Assembly (NCBI GenBank): GCA_902792515.1
Contig: CADAZX010000005.1
Span: forward strand, 1 to 64,000
DNA: 64,000 nucleotides
Source: an uncultured Ruminococcus sp.
GTDB lineage: Bacteria; Bacillota; Clostridia; UBA1212
Reading direction: 5' to 3'
Shown piece by piece: positions 26,488 through 33,903 of the stretch (position 1 is its first letter; every line of letters begins with the position of its first letter). The translations under genes were made by a program, and so were the position numbers. The notes beneath the pieces are model-generated. The model searched no databases. It was not told where the DNA came from and saw nothing but the letters and a program-made list of their open reading frames with translations.

Positions 26488-28263
26488 ATGGTCGCAAGAA
26501 GAATAATAACAGCGGTACTTTTTATAATCTTTCTCCTGATTTTAGAGCTCAACTGCAACACGTGGTGGGGATTTCTGCTTCTGATCCTTGCCACCGCCGG
26601 CTTTACAGCGCTTTTCGAGACGCGCGTCATGGAGTCGAAGCCTTTTCTGAAGGTCGTAGCTTGGTTCGGCTTTTTCGCGGTTTTCGTCGGAATTCTTTTC
26701 CTGACGTATCCTCCCGTCAAAAGAGTCCCCGCGTACCTCGAGGGCAAAACATCGCCGACGGAGGTGCTTGAGCTTAGAGACGGAAAGGTGACCGGAGTCG
26801 TCGACGAGTCGATTGGAGTAGAGCTCTACGCCGGAATCCCGTACGCCGCGCCGCCTGTCGGTGATCTTCGCTGGAAAGAGCCGCAGGACCCGGTACCGTG
26901 GCAGGGCGTTCTCAAAGCCGACACGTTCGCGCCGATGGAGATGCAGCCGCGCAATCTTCCCATATACTACTCGCTAGCGCAGATCATAGGCTACCACGAC
27001 TATAGGTGGTTCGCGCCTGACGACAACTACCGTCCCGCGGTCAGCGAGGACTGCCTCTACGTGAACGTCTGGAAGCCGGCGGGCAAGATCGAAAATCCTC
27101 TTCCGGTGCTCGTGTACATCCACGGCGGTTCGCTTCAGACAGGCCAGCCGTGGTACGCCGACTACAGGGGAACCCACCTCGCGAAGGAGGGCGTTGTCGT
27201 CGTGAACCTCGGCTACAGACTCGGCGTTTTCGGCTATCTCGCTCTTGAGGAGCTCCAGGCGGAATCCCCGAACGGCACGACCGGAAACTACGGGCTGCTT
27301 GACCAGATCAAAGCGCTTGAATGGGTAAGGGACAACATCGCGTCGTTCGGCGGCGACCCCGGAAACGTCACGCTCGCAGGTGAATCCGCGGGTTCGGCAT
27401 CCGTAAGCGCCATCTGCACGTCTCCGCTCGCCAAAGGTCTTTTCAGGCGCGTAGTGATGGAGAGCTCGACCGTGGCGTCCGAAACTCCTCCGCACTCATA
27501 CAGGCAGCTTTCCGACGCTCTTACTTCGGGCAAAAACGTAATGAAAGCGACCGGTGCATCAACGCTTGAGGAACTCCGCGCTCTTCCCGCGAAAAAAATC
27601 GTCGGCTTCGCCGATACCGAGCACCACATCACCGTCGACGGCCACGCGCTTTTGGAAGACCCGTTTGTTTCCTATAACAAGGGAAATTTCAACGAAGAGG
27701 CCGCTCTACACGGCTACAACAAACAGGAGAGCGCGGCGTTCATAATGTTCACGAAGACGTCGCTGAAAAACTATGAGTCGAAGGTACGCGCGTATTTCAG
27801 AGATTTCGCCGGCGAGGTTCTTGAGATCTACGATCCCGGGAGCGACAAAGAGGCGGCGGAATACTGGGCCGAGATCTACGGGGCAGTCTTTTTCGACTAC
27901 CCGCACTACGCCTACAACCGTCTCGCGGTCAAGAACGGAATTCCCGCGTACGAGTACTACTTCACGAAGGACAACGGCCGTATAGGCAACTGGCACAGCG
28001 GCGAAGAGGTCTATCTCTACCGGAACATTCCCGGAAAGTCGCCCCTGTACAGTCAAAAAGACCGCGACGTCTCGATGGTCTTCAGCGGCTACATGCTCAA
28101 CTTCATCAAGACAGGCGACCCGAACGGGGAAGGGCTGCCGGAATTTAAAACGAATGACGACAGTAAAACGCTTATGGAGATCGGCGAAAGTATCGGACCT
28201 GTCGCCGAAAAGGAGCGGAAGCTAAGGCTTTACGACGTTCTCGACAGGATGAACAAAAAATAG
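26488..28263 (+). CDS. Membrane-anchored type B carboxylesterase
   Basis: A 591-residue alpha/beta-hydrolase of the para-nitrobenzyl/type B carboxylesterase family. The nucleophile is Ser in GESAGSASV, the oxyanion hole is in YIHGGSLQTG, and the likely catalytic His is in GNWHSGEE. Unlike most members, it begins with two hydrophobic segments (about residues 5-24 and 26-60) that should anchor it with the catalytic part outside. The first conserved strand only begins near residue 92. It follows xylAB after about 60 bp and could remove acyl groups (for example acetyl or feruloyl) from plant glycans; that role is inference. A promoter was not identified. Confidence 0.88.
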   Translation: MVARRIITAVLFIIFLLILELNCNTWWGFLLLILATAGFTALFETRVMESKPFLKVVAWFGFFAVFVGILFLTYPPVKRVPAYLEGKTSPTEVLELRDGKVTGVVDESIGVELYAGIPYAAPPVGDLRWKEPQDPVPWQGVLKADTFAPMEMQPRNLPIYYSLAQIIGYHDYRWFAPDDNYRPAVSEDCLYVNVWKPAGKIENPLPVLVYIHGGSLQTGQPWYADYRGTHLAKEGVVVVNLGYRLGVFGYLALEELQAESPNGTTGNYGLLDQIKALEWVRDNIASFGGDPGNVTLAGESAGSASVSAICTSPLAKGLFRRVVMESSTVASETPPHSYRQLSDALTSGKNVMKATGASTLEELRALPAKKIVGFADTEHHITVDGHALLEDPFVSYNKGNFNEEAALHGYNKQESAAFIMFTKTSLKNYESKVRAYFRDFAGEVLEIYDPGSDKEAAEYWAEIYGAVFFDYPHYAYNRLAVKNGIPAYEYYFTKDNGRIGNWHSGEEVYLYRNIPGKSPLYSQKDRDVSMVFSGYMLNFIKTGDPNGEGLPEFKTNDDSKTLMEIGESIGPVAEKERKLRLYDVLDRMNKK

Positions 28264-28308
28264 TATTTGCTTCGGCTCGGTTTGGGTTAAAGGTAAGGGT
28301 GAACGGGA

Positions 28309-30090
28309 ATGCTCAGGGAAATTGAGATCAAAACGGATTTTTGCGTAATCGGCGGCGGCATGGCCGGTCTCTGTGCCGCCATTGCCGCCGCGCGCCACGG
28401 AACGAAAGTCGTTCTCATCCACGAACGGCCCGTCCTCGGCGGCAACGCGTCGTCTGAGATGAGGATGTGGATCTGCGGCGCCCAGGGCAGGGACAACCGC
28501 GAGACAGGCATTCTCGAGGAGATAATGCTCGAAAACCTCTACCGCAATCCGACAAAAAATCACTACATTTTCGACTCGATCCTTCTCGATTTCGTCAAAA
28601 ACGAACCGAACATAACGCTTCTTTTAAACGCCGCCTGCATCGGCGCCGACTCGGAAAATGGCGTCTTTCCGCACGGAAGAACGGTCAAAATCAACTCCGT
28701 GCGGGCGTATCAGATGACGACGCAGCGCTTCTACACGGTGAAGGCAGGCATTTTCGCGGACTGTTCGGGCGACAGCATTCTCGCGCCGCTGACAGGCGTT
28801 TCGTATATGTACGGCCGCGAGAGCGCAGGAGAATACGGCGAGGACACTGTTCGCGAAGAGCCCGACAGTCTGGTCATGGGAAGCAGCTGTCTGATACAGG
28901 GAAGGGAGACCGGCGAAAGTGTCGCATTTACGCCCTCCGACAATCTTGTGCCGCTTAGCGAAGAGGAAGCCGCCAACCGTCCGATGAACATCCACAGCAC
29001 CGGCGAAAACTTCTGGTACCTCGAGCTTGGAGGCGACACCGACACGATCGACCGCGCAGAGGAGACAAAGGACGAGCTTATACCGCTCGCTCTCGCCGCG
29101 TGGGACCGTCTCAAAAACGATCCTAAATACAACGCAGGAAACTGGGACCTGAATTTTCTGGGATTTCTGCCTGCCAAGAGGGAGTCGCGCAGATATAAAG
29201 GGGAGTACGTCCTCACTCAAAAAGACATCTCGTCTGACCGCGTATTTCCCGACACCGTTGCTTTCGGCGGCTGGCCGCTTGATGACCACGACCCCGCCGG
29301 CTACCGTCACCGCGGCGCACCAAACTCCGCGATCCCGACACCCGCCCCGTATTGCATTCCCTACCGTTCGCTCTATTCCGCGGACGCCGTCAACCTTCTT
29401 TTCGCGGGCCGCAACATAAGCGTCACGCATCTCACACTCAGCAGCACCCGCGTCATGGGCACGTGCGCTGTTATCGGTCAGGCAGCGGGTACAGCCGCCT
29501 CAATAGCCATAAAAGGCAGACTCACGCCCCACGAGATTTATCTTTACAGAATCGAAGAGCTCAGGCAGACGCTCGCCGACGACGACTGTTTTATACCTTA
29601 CTTCGTACGAAATCAATCGCCGGCGGCAACGCTTGAAGGCGATTATTCCGCTCTTTGCGACGGCATAGACCGCCCGAACAGAATTTACGGAACCGCCTCC
29701 TGCGGTCTCGAAATCGAGAACGGCGTCCGTGTCGAGTACAAGCTTCCTCAGGAAATAGGCGAAATTGAAGTTCACGTCGTTTTCGACAGCGACCTTTGCC
29801 GCGACACGCTTCCCGGAGACGCGATGGAGCGCAGTCACATTACGCGCGCAAACGTCCCTCTAAACGCGCCTCAGATGAGAATGCCCCTGACGCTTTGCCG
29901 CGAATTCACGCTGACGGCCGTCAGGGAAGACGGTCAGACCGAGACGCTCGCCCGCGTCGAAAACAACCGCAAGCGCTCATATCATTTTAAGCTTTCCGGC
30001 CGGTACCAAAACGTCTCGCTGTGCGTGATTTCCAACTGGGGCGGCACGGAAAAGACGCGCGTTTTCTCATTTGATGTTAAAATATCGTAA
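28309..30090 (+). CDS. FAD-dependent oxidoreductase (FAD_oxidored family)
   Basis: A 593-residue flavoprotein. The N-terminal FAD motif FCVIGGGMAGLCAAIAAARHG is followed by LGGNASSEMRMWICG, typical of the FAD_oxidored family found in anaerobes and often linked to carbohydrate clusters. A FADCSGD region and a C-terminal region with AGRNISVTHLTLSSTRVMGT and VIGQAAGTAASIA complete the FAD-binding half. The last 170 residues form an extra beta-rich domain of unknown role. Substrate is unknown. Relatives often act on sugar-like ketones. It lies between the carboxylesterase and a promoter/riboswitch region. Confidence 0.85.
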   Translation: MLREIEIKTDFCVIGGGMAGLCAAIAAARHGTKVVLIHERPVLGGNASSEMRMWICGAQGRDNRETGILEEIMLENLYRNPTKNHYIFDSILLDFVKNEPNITLLLNAACIGADSENGVFPHGRTVKINSVRAYQMTTQRFYTVKAGIFADCSGDSILAPLTGVSYMYGRESAGEYGEDTVREEPDSLVMGSSCLIQGRETGESVAFTPSDNLVPLSEEEAANRPMNIHSTGENFWYLELGGDTDTIDRAEETKDELIPLALAAWDRLKNDPKYNAGNWDLNFLGFLPAKRESRRYKGEYVLTQKDISSDRVFPDTVAFGGWPLDDHDPAGYRHRGAPNSAIPTPAPYCIPYRSLYSADAVNLLFAGRNISVTHLTLSSTRVMGTCAVIGQAAGTAASIAIKGRLTPHEIYLYRIEELRQTLADDDCFIPYFVRNQSPAATLEGDYSALCDGIDRPNRIYGTASCGLEIENGVRVEYKLPQEIGEIEVHVVFDSDLCRDTLPGDAMERSHITRANVPLNAPQMRMPLTLCREFTLTAVREDGQTETLARVENNRKRSYHFKLSGRYQNVSLCVISNWGGTEKTRVFSFDVKIS

Positions 30091-30118
30091 AAAATCGCGC
30101 GCGGACTTGTAAATCCGG

Positions 30119-30146
30119 TTGAATTTTAGATTTGCGGTGATATAAT
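30119..30146 (+). promoter_or_regulatory. Promoter driving the preQ1-like leader
   Basis: TTGAAT and TATAAT are separated by 16 nt, about 40 nt before the putative riboswitch. The start of transcription would fall near 30153. Confidence 0.65.
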
Positions 30147-30187
30147 ACCGCTCGTCGCGCTTTTGCGCTTCAACAACAAACCAATCA

Positions 30188-30236
30188 GCGGAGTTCGGCC
30201 TCTAAATCCTCCGCTTAAAACATCAAAACCAAGGAG
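30188..30236 (+). promoter_or_regulatory. Candidate preQ1-I riboswitch (translational)
   Basis: A six-pair stem P1 is formed by GCGGAG (30188-30193) and CTCCGC (30209-30214). The loop starts with the UUC found in preQ1-I loops, contains CCU (30199-30201), and ends in the C expected to pair with preQ1. An A-rich strand TTAAAACATCAAAACC follows, and the ribosome site AAGGAG closes it: AGG (30232-30234) can pair with the loop CCU to make the H-type pseudoknot P2. This would hide the ribosome site when ligand binds. The downstream gene is a queuosine-precursor transporter, which fits. The call is by eye, and the 15-nt loop is slightly longer than usual. Confidence 0.65.
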
Positions 30237-30243
30237 AAACAAA

Positions 30244-30969
30244 ATGAAAGAAAAAATCAAAGCCGGTCTTGCGGACACAAAGCTTCTGTTCCGCAGCATC
30301 CCGGCCGCAGTAGCAGCACTGTTTACAATTTCCGTTGTGGCGATGAACATCCTCGCCAACAAGACGATCTACCAGTCGGACTGGCTCGCGATAGACGGCG
30401 GAATCCTTGTATCATGGCTGTCTTTTTTATGTATGGACATCGTCACGAAGGCGTTCGGGCCCAAGGCGTCCACAAAGCTCTCGGTTTTCGCGATGCTCGT
30501 GAACCTGCTCGTCTGTCTGATATTCTTCGTAGTGAGCATCATCCCCACCAAAGAGGACTACACGGCTTTCAACACGATAATCGGCGGAACGTGGTTCATT
30601 TTACTCTCGTCGTCGGTCGCGTTCGTCAGCTCCGCCGTCATCAACAACTTCATGAATTGGGGCATCGGAAAGCTTTTCAAAAAGAATCCCGACGGAAAGC
30701 TCGCGTACGTCACCAGAAGCTACATTTCAACGTTTATAGGGCAGTTCTGCGACAATTTCATTTTCGCCGTGCTCACGTTCACGGTCTTCGCGCCGATATT
30801 CTGGGACGGATTTCACTGGACGCTGATACAGTGTGTAACGTGTTCGCTTCTCGGAGCGGCGCTCGAGCTCGTTATGGAAGTGATTTTCTCGCCGATAGGC
30901 TATTTTGTACTCAAGCGCTGGGAACGCGAAGGCGTCGGCGCGGAATACAGGAGGGCGTCTAAAGTATGA
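30244..30969 (+). CDS. VUT family queuosine precursor transporter (QPTR/YhhQ-like)
   Basis: A 241-residue membrane protein of the VUT family (COG1738), which imports queuosine precursors such as preQ0/preQ1 or queuine. Six hydrophobic helices are visible, with family motifs MNILANK, DIVTKAFG, SSAVINNFMNWG and TFIGQFCDNFIF. The ATG at 30244 has AAGGAG at optimal spacing; an upstream in-frame start at 30163 would lie inside the leader. The leader resembles a preQ1-I riboswitch, supporting the substrate. The stop overlaps the next gene by 4 bp. Confidence 0.9.
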   Translation: MKEKIKAGLADTKLLFRSIPAAVAALFTISVVAMNILANKTIYQSDWLAIDGGILVSWLSFLCMDIVTKAFGPKASTKLSVFAMLVNLLVCLIFFVVSIIPTKEDYTAFNTIIGGTWFILLSSSVAFVSSAVINNFMNWGIGKLFKKNPDGKLAYVTRSYISTFIGQFCDNFIFAVLTFTVFAPIFWDGFHWTLIQCVTCSLLGAALELVMEVIFSPIGYFVLKRWEREGVGAEYRRASKV

Positions 30970-31628
30970 AAATTATAATCACCGGCACATCATCGGGCAT
31001 CGGCAGAATGGCGGCCGTCCGGTTTATTGAGCAGGATCATTTCGTGTACGGAATCGACTCGCAGGATCCGTCTATCGACAGCCCCAACTACGTCCACTTC
31101 AAAGTTGACATCCGCGACGCTTTAAATCTTCCCGAAATCACAGACGCGGTCGTTCTCATAAACAACGCCGGAACGCAGAACAGCGGCGCGGACATAGAGA
31201 TCAACCTCAAAGGCACGATCAACGTCACCGAAAAGTACATTGCCTCAAACACGTGCCTTACGTCCGTTCTCTTCAACGCCTCGGCCTCTTCGATAACCGG
31301 CCAGGAGTTTCCCGAGTACGCGGCGTCAAAGGCCGGGGTAGTGGGGTACATGAAAAACGTGGCGGTAAGACTCGCTCCCCGCGGCGTGACCGTCAACGCG
31401 CTCTCGTTCGGCGGCGTGTACACGGATTCCAACGATCCCGTGATCAGCGACAAAGAGTGCTTCAAAAAAATAATGGCTGTGACTCCGATGAAAAAATGGA
31501 TGAGCGAGGACGAGGCGGCTGACTGGATGATATTCATGACGCTCGTTAACCGTTCGATGTCGGGGCAGAACCTTCTGATCGACAACGGCGAGACGAACCT
31601 CAACCCGACTTTTGTCTGGAAGGACTAA
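30966..31628 (+). CDS. SDR family oxidoreductase
   Basis: A 220-residue classical short-chain dehydrogenase. The NAD(P) motif is GTSSGIGR, NNAG occurs mid-protein, and the catalytic set is Ser in NASASSITG and Tyr-xxx-Lys in EYAASKAG. It is a little shorter than the usual 240-260 residues because the loops between the first strands are trimmed. It starts within the stop of the VUT transporter gene and is probably co-transcribed under the preQ1-like leader, although no known queuosine step uses an SDR of this kind. Substrate is unknown. Confidence 0.88.
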   Translation: MKIIITGTSSGIGRMAAVRFIEQDHFVYGIDSQDPSIDSPNYVHFKVDIRDALNLPEITDAVVLINNAGTQNSGADIEINLKGTINVTEKYIASNTCLTSVLFNASASSITGQEFPEYAASKAGVVGYMKNVAVRLAPRGVTVNALSFGGVYTDSNDPVISDKECFKKIMAVTPMKKWMSEDEAADWMIFMTLVNRSMSGQNLLIDNGETNLNPTFVWKD

Positions 31629-31636
31629 CGTTCTCA

Positions 31637-31681
31637 CAAAAAAGCCGGCGTCAGGGGTCGATTTAAGATTCCGATGCCGGC
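31637..31681 (-). terminator. Minus-strand terminator beyond the tRNA-Pro remnant
   Basis: GCCGGC arms (31644-31649 and 31676-31681) with further pairing inside form a hairpin, and on the minus strand they are followed by TTTTTT. It sits directly downstream of the truncated tRNA-Pro copy, where a tRNA terminator would be expected. Confidence 0.6.
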
Positions 31682-31688
31682 AAAAGAC

Positions 31689-31730
31689 TGGTCGGTGTAA
31701 CAGGGTTCGAACCTGCGGCCTGATGGTCCC
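31689..31730 (-). pseudogene. 3' half of a tRNA-Pro gene (remnant, likely att-type repeat)
   Basis: These 42 bp match the 3' half of the intact tRNA-Pro at 33300-33375 in the same orientation at 40 of 42 positions. They include the CCA end, the T arm and the 3' part of the anticodon arm. The match stops within the anticodon loop, and the 5' half is missing. The two differences lie in the 3' acceptor strand. This is the pattern left when an element integrates into a tRNA gene. Confidence 0.75.
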
Positions 31731-31900
31731 GAAAAAACCACGAGCTTTCCAATACCCGTTTTTGGGCGTATTTCGGCCGTTTTGGAGCCCTTTCGCATGG
31801 TTTTCAGCCCGATTTCTCCATTGTTTCCGTATGCTCTGCCGCCGGTTGGGGTCAGAGATTAGTGGTCAGACTGGTTTCATATCTCTGTGATTCCGTTCTG

Positions 31901-32794
31901 CTATTCATGCAGTATCTTCAGATATGCATCCAGTCTTGCGTTGATATACCCGGCAAACAATCCCTCCATAGCGGAAAGGTCGTGTTTGACGTGGTATGTT
32001 TCAAAGGCGTTGTAATAAGCGACTCTGTCGGTGAACTTGATGTCGATAGGCGGGTATCCGGCCTTCATCAGTTCCAGATTCACAAGCAGTCTGCCCGTTC
32101 TGCCGTTTCCGTCGATAAACGGGTGGATGCCCTCAAACTCAATGTGGAATCGAGCCAGCTTCGTTACAATGTGATCGTCGCTCGCCGCGTAGTCGTGCAA
32201 GAGCTGTTGCATCTTCGGCCCGATAAGATACGGCTGCACAGGTTCGTGGTGAGCGCCCATAATTCGGACGGGGACTCTTCTGTAAACGCCGCGGTCGTCT
32301 CTTTTATCAGCAAGTACAAGATAATGGATCTGCCGGATGACACTCTCGGTAAGCGGCGCGTTCTCCTTTACAAGCTCTCTGACAAAATCAAAAGCTTCCT
32401 TGTGACCGACAGCTTCAATGTGATCTTTCAGCGGTTTCTGATCTATCGTAAGTCCGCGGAGAACAAGGTCAGTCTCGCGAAGCGTCAGCGTATTGCCTTC
32501 AATGGCGTTGGAGTTATATGTGTATTCAACGGTAAACTCCTCGTTCAGCCGTTCCAGCTCACCTTCGGTCAGCGGTCTTCTGCCGTCAAACTCCGCTTTC
32601 TTGCGGTCGATCTGAGAGAGGATTCTTTCTTTCGATTTAAACCTTCCGTCGGCGGGTTTTTCCGCATCGATCGGAATCTTCCAGCCGCGCCCTTCCTGAT
32701 ACGCCCCGTGAATCTTCCCCTCGGAGCATAATACTCTTATCCTTCTGTCTGAAATGTTCCATCTTTCAGCTGCTTCTTTTACCGTCATATACAT
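31901..32794 (-). CDS. Fic family protein with N-terminal helix-turn-helix
   Basis: A 297-residue Fic protein, predicted to transfer AMP (or another nucleotide part) to a target hydroxyl. The core motif is HPFIDGNGRTGR (224-235). A class II inhibitory helix motif SNAIEG (95-100) precedes it, so the enzyme should be held inactive by its own Glu99. Residues 1-40 (MTVKEAAERWNISDRRIRVL) look like a MerR/excisionase-type DNA-binding helix-turn-helix, which could bind its own repeat-rich promoter. The ATG at 32794 has GGAGG 9 nt upstream; ATG 32788 is an alternative. It is the only intact gene in a 1.6-kb segment bounded by tRNA-Pro copies, which suggests horizontal acquisition. Confidence 0.92.
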   Translation of the reverse strand: MYMTVKEAAERWNISDRRIRVLCSEGKIHGAYQEGRGWKIPIDAEKPADGRFKSKERILSQIDRKKAEFDGRRPLTEGELERLNEEFTVEYTYNSNAIEGNTLTLRETDLVLRGLTIDQKPLKDHIEAVGHKEAFDFVRELVKENAPLTESVIRQIHYLVLADKRDDRGVYRRVPVRIMGAHHEPVQPYLIGPKMQQLLHDYAASDDHIVTKLARFHIEFEGIHPFIDGNGRTGRLLVNLELMKAGYPPIDIKFTDRVAYYNAFETYHVKHDLSAMEGLFAGYINARLDAYLKILHE

Positions 32795-32818
32795 AAACTC
32801 TCGCCTCCAATCTGCAAT

Positions 32819-32847
32819 ATTATATCATATTATCGGAACAATGTCAA
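32819..32847 (-). promoter_or_regulatory. Consensus sigma-A promoter of the fic gene
   Basis: On the minus strand a perfect TTGACA and perfect TATAAT are separated by 17 nt. The first copy of the TATCGGAAYAAT repeat (32831-32842) lies within the spacer, so a protein bound there would block RNA polymerase. Confidence 0.85.
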
Positions 32848-32947
32848 GCCTATCGGAATAATACAACGCCGATTATCGGAATAATATTGGAGCTAATGGA
32901 ACGATTCAACCCGTGCGGAACAACGAAGCGGCAATTATCGGGACAAT
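32831..32947. repeat. Six-unit, roughly 21-bp-spaced direct repeat upstream of fic
   Basis: Units begin at 32831 (TATCGGAACAAT), 32851 (TATCGGAATAAT), 32874 (same as second), 32894 (TAATGGAACGAT), 32913 (GTGCGGAACAAC) and 32936 (TATCGGGACAAT). Start-to-start spacing is 20, 23, 20, 19 and 23 bp, close to two helical turns. The first unit overlaps the fic promoter. The fourth and fifth units are weaker matches. Confidence 0.7.
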
Positions 32948-33080
32948 GGAAAAAGAGGCAAGGACTGTTCTGATTGCCTGCTTTCCAACGGTTAAAACCT
33001 CTTTCAATTACCTCATCCCTGATTTCAATTTTATCATTTCGTGTATAGATGACAAAATTGAAACCGGCAACGAACAAGAG

Positions 33081-33269
33081 TTAATGAAGTTAATGAAGAC
33101 GGCGCAAAGCGCCTAATTAAGACGGGCTAACGCCCTAATGAAGAAGTTCACTTCGTTCACTAATGAAGCGAAGTCGCCCGTCTCTTAATTTACGAGCGCA
33201 GTGAGCGACTTAATTTCTTCATTAGCGAAGCGTCTTCATTCCTTCATTAGCCCGAAGGGAGACTTCATT
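33081..33269. repeat. Symmetric chain of small hairpins with TAATGAAG separators
   Basis: TTAATGAAG or TAATGAAG occurs at 33081, 33090, 33136 and 33161. The inverse CTTCATT(A) occurs at 33217, 33234, 33242 and 33263, giving four forward then four reverse copies. Small palindromes sit between them (GGCGCAAAGCGCC at 33101, GGGCTAACGCCC at 33124). A longer stem is formed by AGACGGGC (33120-33127) with GCCCGTCT (33176-33183). No convincing gene is present here. Confidence 0.65.
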
Positions 33270-33270
33270 G

Positions 33271-33298
33271 AAAAAAGCACGCTTCCGCGTGCTTTTTT
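33271..33298 (-). terminator. Bidirectional terminator beside tRNA-Pro
   Basis: A-run, GCACGC, TTCC loop, GCGTGC, T-run: a perfect symmetric hairpin. It lies two bases past the 3' end of tRNA-Pro on the minus strand. Confidence 0.88.
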
Positions 33299-33299
33299 C

Positions 33300-33375
33300 T
33301 GGTCGGAGTGACAGGGTTCGAACCTGCGGCCTGATGGTCCCAAACCACCCGCTCTACCAACTGAGCCACACCCCG
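33300..33375 (-). tRNA. tRNA-Pro(TGG)
   Basis: A complete 76-nt cloverleaf including an encoded CCA. The acceptor pair is CGGGGTG/CACTCCG (with one G-T pair), the anticodon loop is TTTGGGA giving anticodon TGG, and the T loop contains TTCGAAC. A terminator follows immediately. A copy of its last 42 bases recurs at 31689-31730, marking it as an integration target. Confidence 0.96.
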
Positions 33376-33388
33376 TTTGGGCTTTTCC

Positions 33389-33416
33389 ATTATATCACAC
33401 AGAAAATAAAAATCAA
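33389..33416 (-). promoter_or_regulatory. Promoter of tRNA-Pro
   Basis: Reading the minus strand, TTGATT and TATAAT are separated by 16 nt and lie about 14 bp before the tRNA. Confidence 0.7.
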
Positions 33417-33450
33417 TTGAGAAAATATCGTGAAATATTAAAAAAAGTAC

Positions 33451-33479
33451 TTGACAAGCATATTTGATTTTGGTATCAT
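33451..33479 (+). promoter_or_regulatory. Promoter of the tRNA-Thr/tRNA-Tyr unit
   Basis: TTGACA and TATCAT are separated by 17 nt, about 22 bp before tRNA-Thr. Confidence 0.8.
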
Positions 33480-33501
33480 TACACAGTCGTGCGAGCGAGA
33501 C

Positions 33502-33577
33502 GCTGGTGTAGCTCAGCCGGTAGAGCGACTGACTTGTAATCAGTAGGTCGGGGGTTCGATTCCGTCCACCAGCTCCA
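33502..33577 (+). tRNA. tRNA-Thr(TGT)
   Basis: A 76-nt gene with encoded CCA, acceptor pair GCTGGTG/CACCAGC, anticodon loop CTTGTAA giving TGT, and T loop TTCGATT. It is followed 7 bp later by tRNA-Tyr in one transcript. Confidence 0.97.
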
Positions 33578-33584
33578 CCTTAAT

Positions 33585-33670
<86 letters not shown>

Positions 33671-33707
33671 GAAGACCTGATGCGAAAGCGCCGGGTCTTC
33701 TTTGTTT
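33671..33707 (+). terminator. Terminator of the tRNA-Thr/tRNA-Tyr unit
   Basis: GAAGACC (33671) pairs with GGTCTTC (33694-33700) and is followed by TTTGTTTT. It starts directly after the tRNA-Tyr CCA. Confidence 0.85.
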
Positions 33708-33830
33708 TACTAAAGGGTCTCAAACGTTACGGACAACGGCCGAATAATTATAACTAGATTCGCCGATTCAAAACCGAAGCGGCGTTTATCATTTTTCATC
33801 GTTTTTTTATTCATTTCCGGGTTTTGCCGA

Positions 33831-33859
33831 TTGACAAACATTTTTCTTTGGACTACAAT
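33831..33859 (+). promoter_or_regulatory. Promoter of the HMA-domain gene
   Basis: TTGACA and TACAAT are separated by 17 nt. A perfect palindrome begins at the base after the -10 box. Confidence 0.8.
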
Positions 33860-33877
33860 AGTTAGCGGCGGCTAACT
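33860..33877. promoter_or_regulatory. Palindromic operator 1, AGTTAGC-GGCG-GCTAACT
   Basis: A perfect 7-4-7 inverted repeat lies over the expected transcription start. GTTAGC/GCTAAC arms recall metal-dependent repressor sites of the DtxR/IdeR kind (comparison from memory), so metal-dependent control of the HMA gene is a reasonable inference. Confidence 0.65.
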
Positions 33878-33903
33878 GCCTTAAATTCACGGTTGCAAAG
33901 CCG

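Noticed and set aside
31731-31900. Possible integrase remnant next to the tRNA-Pro fragment
   Set aside because: Frames in this stretch show no tyrosine-recombinase motif (no R-H-x-x-R or catalytic Tyr), so no mobile-element gene can be claimed.
31862-32731. Plus-strand open frame opposite fic
   Set aside because: Antisense shadow of a clear Fic protein with all motifs; no ribosome site.
32831-32947. Possible CRISPR array or origin iterons
   Set aside because: Units are only 12 bp with about 10-bp gaps and no replication initiator gene is present. A promoter-associated operator array fits better, though iterons cannot be fully excluded.
32946-33116. Short plus-strand ORF of about 56 codons upstream of the hairpin chain
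   Set aside because: It has no convincing ribosome site, overlaps a reverse frame of similar length, and its 3' end runs into the TAATGAAG repeats. Not supported as a gene.
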